A stretch of 64,000 nucleotides of DNA from Streptococcus sp. F0442 (lineage in GTDB: Bacteria; Bacillota; Bacilli; Lactobacillales; Streptococcaceae). The notes below the pieces were generated by a model. It did not search any database. It was not told the origin of the DNA and saw nothing but the letters and a program-made list of their open reading frames with translations. The stretch spans positions 554,418-618,417 of the forward strand of contig NZ_KB373314.1 in the NCBI RefSeq assembly GCF_000314795.2, read 5' to 3'. Below, in pieces: positions 38,245 through 48,484 of this stretch. Position numbers and translations under genes: made by a program. Position 1 is the first letter of the stretch; the number at the start of each line of letters is the position of its first letter.

Positions 38245-38470
38245 TTCACTCAGACATAGAAAAAACCACGCGCCACACCCATATTCGGAGCGTTGACACG
38301 CGGTACCATCCGTCTTTTATCTGAAACTCAGACCTTAATTTCTAAATCCTTGCGCAAGTGAATTCACTCAGCTTTCATGCAAAGAGCTTTCAGTCACGGC
38401 TCTTCTCCCTGTTGCACTTCCCTTGAGGTACTAGTCTTGCAGATTTCTATTCAATTACGTTCTAGTTTAT
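38245..38470 (-). promoter_or_regulatory. T-box leader (phenylalanine) of the pheS operon, with promoter
   Basis: The minus strand carries the T-box core GGATGGTACCGCG (38311-38299). A specifier loop reads GAATTCAC, whose codon TTC (38362-38360) is Phe. The terminator arm CGCG..CGCG ends in GGTTTTTTC near 38262-38268. Its promoter is TTGTTT (38492-38487), 17 bp, TAAACT (38469-38464). Uncharged tRNA-Phe should favour read-through. The stretch 38493-38539 shows nothing further. Confidence 0.9.
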
Positions 38471-38539
38471 CAGATTTTTAGTTAAAAAACAAGTTAGATG
38501 AGACTAATTTCAATAGACAAAGAAACAAGACGCAGTGCA

Positions 38540-38959
38540 TTATCTATTTGCCTGGTCTGCTTCATCTGCTTTCCTTTTCAATAGAAGAGATGCTGCTTGG
38601 TTAAAACCATCACACCAGTTATACCATTTTGCTGCATACTCATCTTGAGGTAAGATATGATGTTTTAAATCCAGAATAGAGGTTATCTTTCTTTCCTCGC
38701 AAGCTTGCGCATAGAGATGATAAATTTCATCACCACCATCTTTATCAAACTCAGCAGAAATCGTATCCCGACCTGCCAATAAAGCCTGATAAGCCCTGTG
38801 ATGGCCGTCTGTAATCAAGAAGCGATTTCCAAATGCAAGAATACTAATTGGATCCATATTGATGATTTCTGCCGACTGATCAAGCATCTGGATAGCTTGC
38901 AACTTCTTTTCTGATAAGTATAGTTGGGTCGGATGAAGATCCGTTAGCTTGACTTTCAT
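38540..38959 (-). CDS. ParB/Srx-fold domain protein of unknown function
   Basis: 139 residues from the ATG at 38959, with GAGGGG 6 nt upstream; an earlier in-frame start lacks such a box. KVKLTDLHPTQLYLSEKKL starts it, and FLITDGHHRAYQALLAG (about 47-63) is the DGHHR motif of the ParB N-terminal / sulfiredoxin-like nucleotide-binding fold. The C-terminal part is rich in charged and aromatic residues. It is 78 bp after trpX and may be read from the same Trp T-box transcript. It has no DNA-binding domain, so it is not a chromosome-partition ParB. Confidence 0.7.
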   Translation of the reverse strand: MKVKLTDLHPTQLYLSEKKLQAIQMLDQSAEIINMDPISILAFGNRFLITDGHHRAYQALLAGRDTISAEFDKDGGDEIYHLYAQACEERKITSILDLKHHILPQDEYAAKWYNWCDGFNQAASLLLKRKADEADQANR

Positions 38960-39037
38960 TTCTTTCCCCTCAAAGGTCCCGATTAAAAGACCTATCAAAG
39001 CCAAATTCTCCTGCCACTCTTGTGATTCGTTTTCTTT

Positions 39038-40039
39038 TTATTTAATGACTTGTCCAGCATCTTTCAAGACAGATTCTGGAATAGTAATGCCCAATTCATC
39101 TGCGACTTTTTTATTGATGACAGATTTTCCTTGGCTAAAGATTTCAACAGGTGTGTCTGCAGGTTTTTGACCTTTCAAGATCTTGGCAGCCATTTTACCA
39201 GCTGCTACCCCAAGATCGTGTTGGTCGACAACGACTGAAGCAAGACCACCCGCTTCTACCATGGCTGTCGCACTTGGGAAGATTGGTTTTTTAGCATCTT
39301 TATTGGCTTCAACAACAGTTGAGAAGGCTGATGCGATGGTATTGTCGATTGGAACCCAGATGGCATCGACTTTACCAGTCATGACAGAAACTGTTGAAGC
39401 AACTTCGTTTGTTGAAGGTACAGAGTAAGGAATCACCTTGAAACCTTCTTTTTCAGCCAATTTTGTAAATTCTTCTACTTGAGATTTAGAATTGTCTTCA
39501 CTAGTTGAGTAAAGGGCACCGATTGTTTTCACGTTCGGAGTCAATTCTTTGATCAATTTCAATTGTTGCTCAGTTGGATTGTGGTCAGATACCCCTGTGA
39601 TATTGCCACCTGGTTTTTTCAAATCTTTGACCAAGTTTGCACCGACTGGATCGGTGATGGCTCCCATGACAATTGGTTTGTCTTTAGTTGCACTGGCCAA
39701 ACCTTGAGCAGATGGGGTTGCGATTCCAATCAAGACTTGGTTATCCTTGTCTACCAATTGTTTACTCATGGTTGCAACCTTGTTTTGGTCGCCTTCTGCA
39801 TTGAGGAAATCAATGTCCACTTTGTCCTTGTCATAACCTTCTTCAGCCAAACCATCTTGAATTCCCTTGTAGATCAAATCAAGTGAAGGGTGGCTGACCA
39901 ACTGCAAGACCCCAACTTTAGCCTTCTCATTGCTGCTTGCTGCCTTGTTGTCCTTGCCTGCTGTAGCTGAATAGATCGCTGTCCCAATGACTGCCGCTGC
40001 AATCAAACCAATAATTCCCATTAACCGTTTATTTTTCAT
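39038..40039 (-). CDS. trpX: TrpX-type ABC transporter substrate-binding protein
   Basis: A 333-residue periplasmic-binding-type protein (two-lobe, PF04392 family). The N-terminus (MKNKRLMGIIGLIAAAVIGTAIY) is a signal anchor; there is no lipobox Cys, so it would stay anchored by this helix. Motifs ISHP-like QLVSHPSLDLIYKGI (about 47-61) and AITDPVGANLV match the TrpX/YtfQ-like set. Tryptophan is inferred from the Trp T-box before it. The usual permease and ATPase genes (trpY, trpZ) do not follow here. Confidence 0.8.
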   Translation of the reverse strand: MKNKRLMGIIGLIAAAVIGTAIYSATAGKDNKAASSNEKAKVGVLQLVSHPSLDLIYKGIQDGLAEEGYDKDKVDIDFLNAEGDQNKVATMSKQLVDKDNQVLIGIATPSAQGLASATKDKPIVMGAITDPVGANLVKDLKKPGGNITGVSDHNPTEQQLKLIKELTPNVKTIGALYSTSEDNSKSQVEEFTKLAEKEGFKVIPYSVPSTNEVASTVSVMTGKVDAIWVPIDNTIASAFSTVVEANKDAKKPIFPSATAMVEAGGLASVVVDQHDLGVAAGKMAAKILKGQKPADTPVEIFSQGKSVINKKVADELGITIPESVLKDAGQVIK

Positions 40040-40133
40040 TTTACTACCTCTTCTATTTTTATATTCTTTTTTTCTTTCAACCTAAAAACTGAGACGCCAT
40101 CGTTTCTTCATATCTTTTTCTCCCTTCTCATCT

Positions 40134-40385
40134 GAAACAAAAAACACGCCCACACATAGCAAAAGCTATGTGAGGACGTGTCATCGCGGTGCCACCTCAC
40201 TTATGGGAAAAGGATAGTCTCTCCCCATATCTCTGTCTTGTCTAGCAACAAGTTGCACGATAAGGTGTGCCAACCGAATTTTTATTGTTTCAAATTCATC
40301 TCATCATTAGTCCAATTTCATAAACTGCCGCTACCCACTCTCAGCAACCGTGGGCTCTCTTCAAACTTTCATTTACTACTTTTCT
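40134..40385 (-). promoter_or_regulatory. T-box leader (tryptophan) of trpX
   Basis: On the minus strand the T-box core AGGTGGCACCGCG is at 40197-40185. The specifier region GAAATTGGAC gives codon TGG (40314-40312), Trp. A terminator hairpin with CACATAGC/GCTATGTG (about 40173-40151) inside ACACG/CGTGT arms ends in TTTTTT. The stem I bulge region GAGAGCCCACGG...GTGGG is also seen near 40360-40330. The leader should read through when tRNA-Trp is uncharged. Confidence 0.9.
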
Positions 40386-40395
40386 AATTTCTTAC

Positions 40396-40424
40396 ATTTT
40401 AAAGTTTTCTTTCAAAAATGTCAA
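40396..40424 (-). promoter_or_regulatory. Promoter of the Trp T-box / trpX transcript
   Basis: Minus-strand TTGACA (40424-40419) and TAAAAT (40401-40396) are exactly 17 bp apart, a near-consensus sigma-A promoter. Confidence 0.8.
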
Positions 40425-40442
40425 TACTTTTTCAGTATTTTT

Positions 40443-40457
40443 TTGGAAACGTTCGCA
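40443..40457. promoter_or_regulatory. Candidate cre (CcpA) site between trpX and the PavA-like gene
   Basis: TTGGAAACGTTCGCA fits the cre consensus WTGNAANCGNWNNCW at every position. It lies 19 bp upstream of the trpX -35 and about 54 bp before the -10 of the divergent gene, so it could act on either. Confidence 0.5.
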
Positions 40458-40509
40458 TTTTCTATTCTACATCCTCTTGCTTCTTTCTGGGATTTCCGAT
40501 CTATTTTTG

Positions 40510-40516
40510 ATATAAT
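40510..40516 (+). promoter_or_regulatory. Extended -10 promoter of the PavA-like gene
   Basis: TGATATAAT spans 40508-40516, about 36 nt before the ATG at 40552. No strong -35 is seen. Confidence 0.5.
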
Positions 40517-40551
40517 TTACTAGAATAACAGCTAGAATGATGAGGAATCCC

Positions 40552-42213
40552 ATGTCTTTTGATGGATTTTTTTTACACCATATGGTGCAAGAATTGAAGG
40601 CCCAACTCTTGAGTGGTCGCATTCAAAAAATTAACCAACCCTTCGAGCAAGAATTGGTGCTCCAAATCCGAGGCAATCGGAAAAACCAAAAACTCTTGCT
40701 CTCTGCCCATTCTGTCTTCGGGCGAATCCAACTGACCCAGACCAACTTTGAAAACCCAGCCTTTCCTAATACCTTTATTATGGTCATGCGCAAGTATCTT
40801 CAAGGCGCTGTCATTGAAGGAATTGAGCAATTGGACAACGACCGGATCCTCGAAATCCGTGTTTCCAATAAAAACGAAATCGGTGATGCTATTTCCGTCA
40901 GCCTCATGATCGAAATCATGGGCAAGCACAGCAATATTATCCTCCTGGATCGCACCAGCAATAAAATCATCGAAGCCATCAAACACGTCGGCTTCTCACA
41001 AAATAGCTATCGGACCATTCTCCCTGGATCAACCTATATTGCACCTCCAAAGACAGATGCGGTTAATCCTTTTACTATTGGAGATGAAGCCCTTTTTGCC
41101 CTTCTTCACAAGGAAGAACTAAGCCCTAAGAACCTTCAAAAATGTTTCCAAGGGCTTGGCCGAGATACGGCTCAAGAATTAGCTAAGAGACTTGAAACAG
41201 ATGAAAAATTAAAAACCTTCCGTACTTTTTTCAAGACACCTTCTGAGCCTCGCCTAACGACCAAATCCTTCTCGGCTATTCCCTTTGAAGATGCCACTAG
41301 TCAGACCTTTGAGACACTTTCAGATCTACTGGATGATTATTACCGAGACAAGGCTGAGCGCGATCGGGTGCAACAACAGGCCAGCGAATTGATCCGGAGG
41401 GTCGAAAACGATCTTGAAAAGAACCGAAAAAAATTAGCTAAACAAGAAGCCGAGTTAGCAGCGACCGACAATGCGGAAGAGTTTCGCCAAAAAGGGGAAT
41501 TACTGATCACCTTCCTCCATCAGGTACCCAACGACCAAGATCAGGTTGTCCTAGACAATTACTATACCAACGAACCGATCACCATCCAACTCAACAAGGC
41601 TCTTACCCCCAACCAAAATGCTCAACGCTACTTCAAGCGTTACCAGAAATTAAAAGAAGCCGTCAAACATTTAACCATCCTGATTCAAGAAACCAAGGAA
41701 ACCATCTCCTACCTGGAAACAGTCGAAACAGCCCTTGCCCAAGCAAGCCTTTCTGAAGTCGCCGAGATCCGAGAAGAGCTGATCCAAACCGGCTTCATCA
41801 AACGACGTAACCGAGAAAAGATCCACAAACGGAAAAAACCAGAGAAGTATTTAGCTTCTGACGGGAAAACCATTATTTTAGTCGGGCGCAACAATCTCCA
41901 AAACGATGAACTGACCTTTAAGATCGCTAAAAAAGACGAGCTCTGGTTCCATGCCAAGGATATCCCAGGTAGCCACGTGGTCATTACCGGAAATCTCGAT
42001 CCAACAGATGAAGTGAAGACCGACGCTGCAGAATTGGCCGCCTACTACTCCAAGGCCCGGCTGTCAAACCTAGTCCAAGTAGATATGATCGAAGCTAAGA
42101 AACTCAATAAACCAACCGGTGGAAAACCTGGCTTTGTCACCTACACTGGTCAAAAGACCCTTCGGGTTACTCCAGAAGAAGAAAAAATCAAAGCCATGAA
42201 ACTAGCTGATTGA
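40552..42213 (+). CDS. pavA: Fibronectin-binding protein PavA/FBP54 (NFACT/RqcH family)
   Basis: 553 residues from the ATG at 40552 (GAGGA 6 nt upstream), the usual MSFDGFFLHH start; an in-frame ATG 5 codons earlier has a worse context. It has the NFACT-N domain (1 to about 250), a coiled-coil (about 268-310, AERDRVQQQASELIRR) and NFACT-R near the C-terminus with KNDELWFHAKDIPGSHVVI (about 459-478). In Bacillus the homolog RqcH binds split 50S subunits and adds Ala tails; in streptococci PavA is also found on the surface and binds fibronectin. No signal peptide is present. Confidence 0.93.
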   Translation: MSFDGFFLHHMVQELKAQLLSGRIQKINQPFEQELVLQIRGNRKNQKLLLSAHSVFGRIQLTQTNFENPAFPNTFIMVMRKYLQGAVIEGIEQLDNDRILEIRVSNKNEIGDAISVSLMIEIMGKHSNIILLDRTSNKIIEAIKHVGFSQNSYRTILPGSTYIAPPKTDAVNPFTIGDEALFALLHKEELSPKNLQKCFQGLGRDTAQELAKRLETDEKLKTFRTFFKTPSEPRLTTKSFSAIPFEDATSQTFETLSDLLDDYYRDKAERDRVQQQASELIRRVENDLEKNRKKLAKQEAELAATDNAEEFRQKGELLITFLHQVPNDQDQVVLDNYYTNEPITIQLNKALTPNQNAQRYFKRYQKLKEAVKHLTILIQETKETISYLETVETALAQASLSEVAEIREELIQTGFIKRRNREKIHKRKKPEKYLASDGKTIILVGRNNLQNDELTFKIAKKDELWFHAKDIPGSHVVITGNLDPTDEVKTDAAELAAYYSKARLSNLVQVDMIEAKKLNKPTGGKPGFVTYTGQKTLRVTPEEEKIKAMKLAD

Positions 42214-42223
42214 TTTCAAAAAT

Positions 42224-42252
42224 AAAAGGTTGAGCATCGCTCAACCTTTTTA
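42224..42252. terminator. Bidirectional terminator between pavA and acetolactate decarboxylase
   Basis: AAAAGGTTGAGC pairs perfectly with GCTCAACCTTTT around ATC, with T-runs on both strands. It serves the two convergent genes. Confidence 0.9.
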
Positions 42253-42966
42253 TTCTGCTTTATGAATGTCTTGTCTCACTTCATCAACATTGAATTTAGC
42301 AAAGAGATACTGACGGTCTTGAACTGGGAAGCGTTGGTCCAGTTGATCGATAGCCCCTACTTCTACAATGCCTTCTGTAATGACAAAATCCATGACATGG
42401 CCACCAAAGGTGAAATCATCTGAAATAAAATGCAAATGATAGCCTGCCACGCTGACACCGTGGAAAATTTCTGGGGTCCAAAAACCGACGATGGTTCCTG
42501 TCACGTTTTCCCGTGTATACTCTGGCTGATGGGTTGCTACTTCCGCAAATTTCATCTCTGGTGTAGATTTTGGAATCATACGGACATGCATCTTGGCAAA
42601 GTCACCACGAATCTTGATGGAGCGAAAAAGATTCTCCCCATCGTAATAAGACTCAATACGTGCTTCTAATTCCTCATCCGTCATTTCAAAGCGTTGCCGA
42701 AAGATCACTTCTGCCTGGTGAGGAACTACGGCTGCATATGGAACCTTGGCATCAGGAGAAACTTCGACAATTTCAGGATGGTCGCCAGAGCCCTTGGCCT
42801 GATAGGCCTTACCATCTAATACGATCAACTCTCCATCAATAGAATCCAGGGTCCCAATTCCCAGATCTCCATGTTCTAAAAGCTCACCAATCGTAAATGA
42901 GCCCCCATAAAGACCTGCCATCAGGGCACCCAAAGTATTGTATTGAAAAAGTTTCACCGGTTCCAT
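42250..42966 (-). CDS. budA: Alpha-acetolactate decarboxylase
   Basis: A 238-residue enzyme that turns 2-acetolactate into acetoin, an overflow and pH-homeostasis route from pyruvate. Motifs KLFQYNTLGALMAGLYGGSFT at the N-terminus and GYHLHFISDDFTFGGHV (about 171-187, zinc-binding histidines) are family-typical. GGAGAGAAAC precedes the ATG. No acetolactate synthase gene is adjacent. The alternative symbol aldB/aldC is used in streptococci. Confidence 0.95.
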   Translation of the reverse strand: MEPVKLFQYNTLGALMAGLYGGSFTIGELLEHGDLGIGTLDSIDGELIVLDGKAYQAKGSGDHPEIVEVSPDAKVPYAAVVPHQAEVIFRQRFEMTDEELEARIESYYDGENLFRSIKIRGDFAKMHVRMIPKSTPEMKFAEVATHQPEYTRENVTGTIVGFWTPEIFHGVSVAGYHLHFISDDFTFGGHVMDFVITEGIVEVGAIDQLDQRFPVQDRQYLFAKFNVDEVRQDIHKAE

Positions 42967-43033
42967 GTTTCTCTCCTCATTCTATCTTCTACCAGTATAC
43001 CATAAACTGTTCCGAAACTTTACTACTTGGTTT

Positions 43034-44266
43034 TCATTCAAGGCTTTCATAGATGGATTGCATTTGCACATCATCTGGAACAATCGCCAAATAGTGCTTG
43101 GCCACTTCACGCGCCCTCGTCACATCTCCAGCTTCACGCAACACATACACATAGGCTTCCAGAAATTCTGGATTATCCTTTAAGTCCTCGTAGAGCTCTT
43201 GGTAGGCTGAAACGGCCTCTTCTGTTTTCTCTAAGGCAGCCAAAGCACGGGCAATGTTCCATTTGGTCACAAGGTTTTCGACTTCTTCTGTTTGCCAAGC
43301 TAGGACTTCGTCAAACCGTTCCTGTTCTAAATAGAGCGTCGTGAGGCGAAGAACAATCTCTTCCAGGTCATCCGCCACTTCTTTGGCTTCTAACAGGTAA
43401 GCTTCCGCTTGCTTAGGCTGGTGAAGTTCATATGAAAGCTGAGAAGCCAGGAGCTTCAATTGGGCATCAAATGGATTCTTCTGAATCCCTTGTTTAGCAA
43501 TCTCAAGCGCTTTTTCACGGTCATTCTCTGCCTGTAAGGCCAAGGCATAGCCATACTCATAGCCCTCAAAATCAGGCGACAAGGTATCAATTTGTTTGTA
43601 GTAGATGACGGCCTTTTGATATTCTTCTTGGTCAGACAATAAGGTCGCTAATTCGTAAGCAATCTGGTCATCAAACTCAATCTCCAGAGCTTTCTCTAAG
43701 AAGGGAACAGCAGCTTCAAATTTACCAAGATTGGCATAGGCAAAACCGATCCGTTGATAGGTAGAAATTCCTGTCGCTTCCAAAATTTCTCGATTGTCCA
43801 ACTGGGCATACTCTTGAATAGCCTCTTGGTAGCGTTCCAATTCCAGATCAATTTCAGCTAGCCCTAATTGAATGATGGGATCATCCGACAGACTGGCTGC
43901 TTGGACTAATTTTTCACGCGCCACATCAGCTAAGCCTTCCAACTGATACAGATCCGCCTTAACCAACAAACTCGCCACATACCAGTTTGACTCAGGGCCA
44001 ATTTCTTCTAAATAAGCAAAGGCCTCTTCCATTTGACCATCTTCAGCAAGAATGGTTGCCAAACTCAGATATACTTCCGGATAGGTTGGGGCAATTTGTT
44101 GATAGATTTCTTTTGCCTGAGGGTAAAAACCGATGCTCTCAAGGTATTGGCCCAAATCCAATAAGTCTGCAGCCTCATCCTCAAGCAAGGCCTTTTGATA
44201 TTGAATTTCTGCCTCTTCCAACTCTTGCATTTCGAGAGCCTCTACCATTCGTTGACTATGATTCAC
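43034..44266 (-). CDS. Tetratricopeptide-repeat protein
   Basis: A 410-residue, very acidic protein made of TPR-like helix pairs, for example YLESIGFYPQAKEIYQQIAP, ELERYQEAIQEYAQL, LGKFEAAVPFLEKALEI and QEEYQKAVIYYKQI. The start is GTG at 44266 with AGAGGA upstream; it overlaps the preceding AI-2E gene by 11 bp. An ATG six codons later is an alternative. No signal peptide or membrane segment is visible. It likely acts as a protein-interaction scaffold; partner unknown. Confidence 0.88.
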   Translation of the reverse strand: MNHSQRMVEALEMQELEEAEIQYQKALLEDEAADLLDLGQYLESIGFYPQAKEIYQQIAPTYPEVYLSLATILAEDGQMEEAFAYLEEIGPESNWYVASLLVKADLYQLEGLADVAREKLVQAASLSDDPIIQLGLAEIDLELERYQEAIQEYAQLDNREILEATGISTYQRIGFAYANLGKFEAAVPFLEKALEIEFDDQIAYELATLLSDQEEYQKAVIYYKQIDTLSPDFEGYEYGYALALQAENDREKALEIAKQGIQKNPFDAQLKLLASQLSYELHQPKQAEAYLLEAKEVADDLEEIVLRLTTLYLEQERFDEVLAWQTEEVENLVTKWNIARALAALEKTEEAVSAYQELYEDLKDNPEFLEAYVYVLREAGDVTRAREVAKHYLAIVPDDVQMQSIYESLE

Positions 44267-45431
44267 TGTGTTTTTCCTCTACTAATTCATGATTTTCTTC
44301 ATACAAGCCACTAACTACCTTGTACCATTCAAAGATGGCTCCAATGACAACCTTAGCGGATGCATAGACTGGAATCCCAAGAAAGACTCCCCAAATTCCA
44401 AACATAGATCCTGAAGTCAAGAGAACAAATAAAATGGTAATCGGATGAATATTCAACTGACTGCCCAAAACCAAAGGCGATACAAAGCGACCTTCAATGG
44501 TTTGCTCCACGGCAAACACAATCAAAACCTTGATAAACATCTCCGGTCCTGCCACCAACCCCAAGACCATAGCAGGCAACATAGCCAAGAAACTACCCAA
44601 GTAAGGGATCAAATTCAAAATCCCCGCAGAGATCCCAAGTGTCACTGCATAGCGCAAGCCAATGATTTTAAAGAAGAGGATAAACATAATGGCAACAACT
44701 ATGGCTACCGTAATTTGTCCTCGAACATAGTTGGAGAGCTGGGTATTGACATCTGAGAGAACTTGTTCAGCTGATTTCCGAATCTTAGTTGGCAAAAAAC
44801 GAACAATATGACCCTTTAAATTTTTTCCATCCCGAAGAAGATAAAAGACAATAAAAGGCATGATGATCAAGGCAACAATGACTTGAGATGCCACTCCGAT
44901 CAAATTGCTGACCCAGTTGACTGCCCGACCAGAGATAGTACTACCCCAAGAAGTGATGTTTGCAGACAGTTCCTTGGTGATCTCGTCCAACTGGGGTTTT
45001 ATATCAGAGGAGACGCGGTTGTCTAGAAAATCATCGATGGTCGCATTGGCCTTCTCCAAATAAGTTGGTAAATTATGAAAGAAACTAATGACTTGTCGTT
45101 GAACAGCTGGAATTACGACAGCTAGCCCCCATACCAAGAGGACTGCAATCAAGAAAAAGACTAAGGAAATCGCAAAAATCCGCTTGATTCCTTTTCTTTC
45201 AAGAAAGTCGACAATAGGGTTGAGCAAGTAATAAAGCAAGCCAGAAATAATGACTGGCAGCATGACGGCTCCTGCAAACTCAAAAATCGGTATAAAAATA
45301 AAGGTAATTTTACTCAAGACTAAAAGATTCAGACCCAAGAGCAAGGTAACTAAAAACACGGTGATGGCCTTATTGTCTAAAAACCATCTAAAAAACCAGG
45401 ACATACTAAACTGTTTTTCTTTATTATCCAC
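44256..45431 (-). CDS. AI-2E family transporter (PerM-type membrane protein)
   Basis: A 391-residue protein with about eight hydrophobic segments. Two lie near 20-75, one near 90-115, then after a soluble part (about 120-175) come several between 180 and 370. The last ones contain GILNLIPYLGSFLAMLPAMVLGLVAGP and HPITILFVLLTSGSMFGIWGVFLGIPV, typical of the family. Members are proposed to export AI-2 or to be Na+/H+ antiporters; which applies here is unknown. It is the first gene of a two-gene operon with the TPR gene. Confidence 0.88.
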   Translation of the reverse strand: MDNKEKQFSMSWFFRWFLDNKAITVFLVTLLLGLNLLVLSKITFIFIPIFEFAGAVMLPVIISGLLYYLLNPIVDFLERKGIKRIFAISLVFFLIAVLLVWGLAVVIPAVQRQVISFFHNLPTYLEKANATIDDFLDNRVSSDIKPQLDEITKELSANITSWGSTISGRAVNWVSNLIGVASQVIVALIIMPFIVFYLLRDGKNLKGHIVRFLPTKIRKSAEQVLSDVNTQLSNYVRGQITVAIVVAIMFILFFKIIGLRYAVTLGISAGILNLIPYLGSFLAMLPAMVLGLVAGPEMFIKVLIVFAVEQTIEGRFVSPLVLGSQLNIHPITILFVLLTSGSMFGIWGVFLGIPVYASAKVVIGAIFEWYKVVSGLYEENHELVEEKHSES

Positions 45432-45596
45432 AGGGAACTCCTTTTCATTTCAATCTGTTTCTATTTTAGCATTTTTTGAGCGTGAAGTTACGAAAAAACT
45501 GGTAAAATAAGAAAGACCTCTCCCTTCTTCAACTAGCAATTGCCTTCCAATAGGACCTTTGATATAATAAACCTAACAAATCATACGAGGTGACCT

Positions 45597-46607
45597 ATGT
45601 CTCAATCTATTTATTTCGGAACCTATACCAAAAAAGAATCCAAAGGAATTTACAAGGCCGCATTTGACCCTGAAGCAGGATCATTGAGCGATCTTAAACT
45701 CCTTGCAGCTGAGCCCAATCCAACCTATATCGCTTTTTCTGAAAAAGGAAATCTTTATAGTGTTGGAGCTGAAGATGGCAAAGGAGGGATTGCTAGTTTT
45801 ACAGCCGATTTTCAACCGCTCAATCACGTTGTTGAAGATGGAGCACCACTCTGCTATGTCTCTGTCGATGACAAACGTCAACTAGTCTATGGGGCAAACT
45901 ATCACAAGGGACAGGTTCTCGTATACAAACTAGAAGTTGATGGTAGCTTAACCTTTGTCGATCAAGACACTCACCAAGGAAGCGGTCCTCACGCCAACCA
46001 AGCCAGTCCGCATACCCACTATGCCGATCTGACTCCAGATCACTACCTGATCACGTGTGATCTAGGAACCGATAGTTTACATGTCTACGATCTTAGCGAG
46101 GAAGGAAAACTAAGTCTGATCAATCAGTATCAAACAGCACCCGGCGCAGGACCTCGCCACCTTGTTTTTCATCCCCATTATAAGACTGCCTATTTGATCA
46201 ATGAATTAAACGCTACCATTGACGTGCTCTTCTACGATGGAATGGGAGAGTTCGAACATTTCCAAACCGTCTCTACTCTTCCTTCCGACTACGAGGGACA
46301 AAAATGGGCTTCTGCTATCAAGCTCTCAGCCGATGGAAAATTCCTCTACGCTTCTAACCGGACTCATAACTCGATCGCTGTCTTTCAAGTTTTGGCAGAT
46401 GGCAGCATCGAACTGATTGAAATTGTTCCAACACATGGACTCAATCCACGCGATTTCACTATTAGTCCAGATCAAAACTACCTCATCGCAGCCCATCAAG
46501 ATTCACCTAACGCAAGCGTCTTCAAGCGAAATCTAGCTAGTGGAAAATTGACCCTTTTATCCCATGACTTCTATGTTCCAGAAGCTGTTTGTACCGTTTT
46601 TCGTTAA
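45597..46607 (+). CDS. Lactonase family protein (6-phosphogluconolactonase-like, beta-propeller)
   Basis: A 336-residue seven-bladed beta-propeller of the YbhE/Pgl type. It starts IYFGTYTKKESKGIYKA and carries GSGPHANQASPHTHYADL, GAGPRHLVFHP, WASAIKLSADGKFLYASNR and HGLNPRDFTISPD, the conserved blade motifs. It would hydrolyse 6-phosphogluconolactone in the oxidative pentose phosphate path or another lactone. GAGGTGA precedes the ATG and TATAAT lies upstream. It is monocistronic. Confidence 0.9.
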   Translation: MSQSIYFGTYTKKESKGIYKAAFDPEAGSLSDLKLLAAEPNPTYIAFSEKGNLYSVGAEDGKGGIASFTADFQPLNHVVEDGAPLCYVSVDDKRQLVYGANYHKGQVLVYKLEVDGSLTFVDQDTHQGSGPHANQASPHTHYADLTPDHYLITCDLGTDSLHVYDLSEEGKLSLINQYQTAPGAGPRHLVFHPHYKTAYLINELNATIDVLFYDGMGEFEHFQTVSTLPSDYEGQKWASAIKLSADGKFLYASNRTHNSIAVFQVLADGSIELIEIVPTHGLNPRDFTISPDQNYLIAAHQDSPNASVFKRNLASGKLTLLSHDFYVPEAVCTVFR

Positions 46608-46680
46608 GTCGTTTTAGTTGTCAAACCTCTAAAAAAATGATTAAATAGTGATAAAATAAATAGTTTATAGGAGAAACCTC

Positions 46681-46866
46681 ATGAACCCAATGGATCTGTT
46701 TAACCAAGTCAAAGAAATGATCGAAAAGAAAGATTTCGATGCTGCAAAGAAATTTGTGGATGACAATAAAGATAACCTTGGTGACTACCTTGAACAAGCC
46801 AAAGGGCTTGTTTCCGGAAACGAAATGGTTAGCGGTGCCTTGGACAAAATCAAAGGCCTATTCTAA
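46681..46866 (+). CDS. Small conserved streptococcal protein
   Basis: A 61-residue soluble helical protein (MNPMDLFNQVKEMIEKKDF to ALDKIKGLF) rich in Lys, Asp and Glu. It has AGGAGAAA 6 nt before the ATG, its own upstream spacer and its own strong terminator at 46874-46903, so it is a real gene. The pattern of charged helices broken by Gly-Asn-Glu recalls small stress proteins (CsbD/YtxH-like), but I cannot assign a family. Confidence 0.75.
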   Translation: MNPMDLFNQVKEMIEKKDFDAAKKFVDDNKDNLGDYLEQAKGLVSGNEMVSGALDKIKGLF

Positions 46867-46873
46867 TAGATTT

Positions 46874-46903
46874 ACTCCTCAACTACATAGTTGAGGAGTT
46901 TTT
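46874..46903 (+). terminator. Terminator of the 61-residue protein gene
   Basis: ACTCCTCAACTA pairs perfectly with TAGTTGAGGAGT around CA, then TTTTTC. Confidence 0.9.
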
Positions 46904-46917
46904 CTTTGGCTCAATAA

Positions 46918-46946
46918 CAAAAAAATCCTTGAGAAAACTCAAGGAT
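46918..46946 (-). terminator. Terminator of eno
   Basis: Minus-strand ATCCTTGAG pairs with CTCAAGGAT around TTTT, followed by seven T. Confidence 0.9.
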
Positions 46947-46968
46947 CTTTTTAATCTAGTAAACTAGC

Positions 46969-48276
<1,308 letters not shown>

Positions 48277-48312
48277 TTACTCTCCTTATTGAGTTATATT
48301 TTTTACTCCTCT

Positions 48313-48341
48313 ATCATATCGTAATTAGGCTATTTTTTCAA
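48313..48341 (-). promoter_or_regulatory. Promoter of eno
   Basis: Minus-strand TTGAAA (48341-48336) and TATGAT (48318-48313) are 17 bp apart, about 40 nt before the ATG. Confidence 0.75.
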
Positions 48342-48470
48342 GAAAAAACAAGGAAAACATCGAAAATTGAGAAGTTTTTAACAAGAAAACGGTTCCAGTT
48401 ACAGTTTCACCTTCGTTTTCATAGCTGATTTAATTTTTTCGCATTCCTCTACTCTTCCGCTTGGCTTTAT

Positions 48471-48478
48471 GCTATACT
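48471..48478 (+). promoter_or_regulatory. Extended -10 box of the DUF1694 gene, almost touching its ATG
   Basis: TGCTATACT spans 48470-48478 and the ATG is at 48485, only 6 nt after the hexamer. Transcription would start at or next to the A of the ATG. There is no Shine-Dalgarno box. Confidence 0.55.
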
Positions 48479-48484
48479 TAGCTT

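Noticed and set aside
38540-38959. Calling the DGHHR protein a chromosome-partition ParB
   Set aside because: It has only the N-terminal ParB/Srx-like fold, no helix-turn-helix or dimer domain, and no parS or parA beside it.
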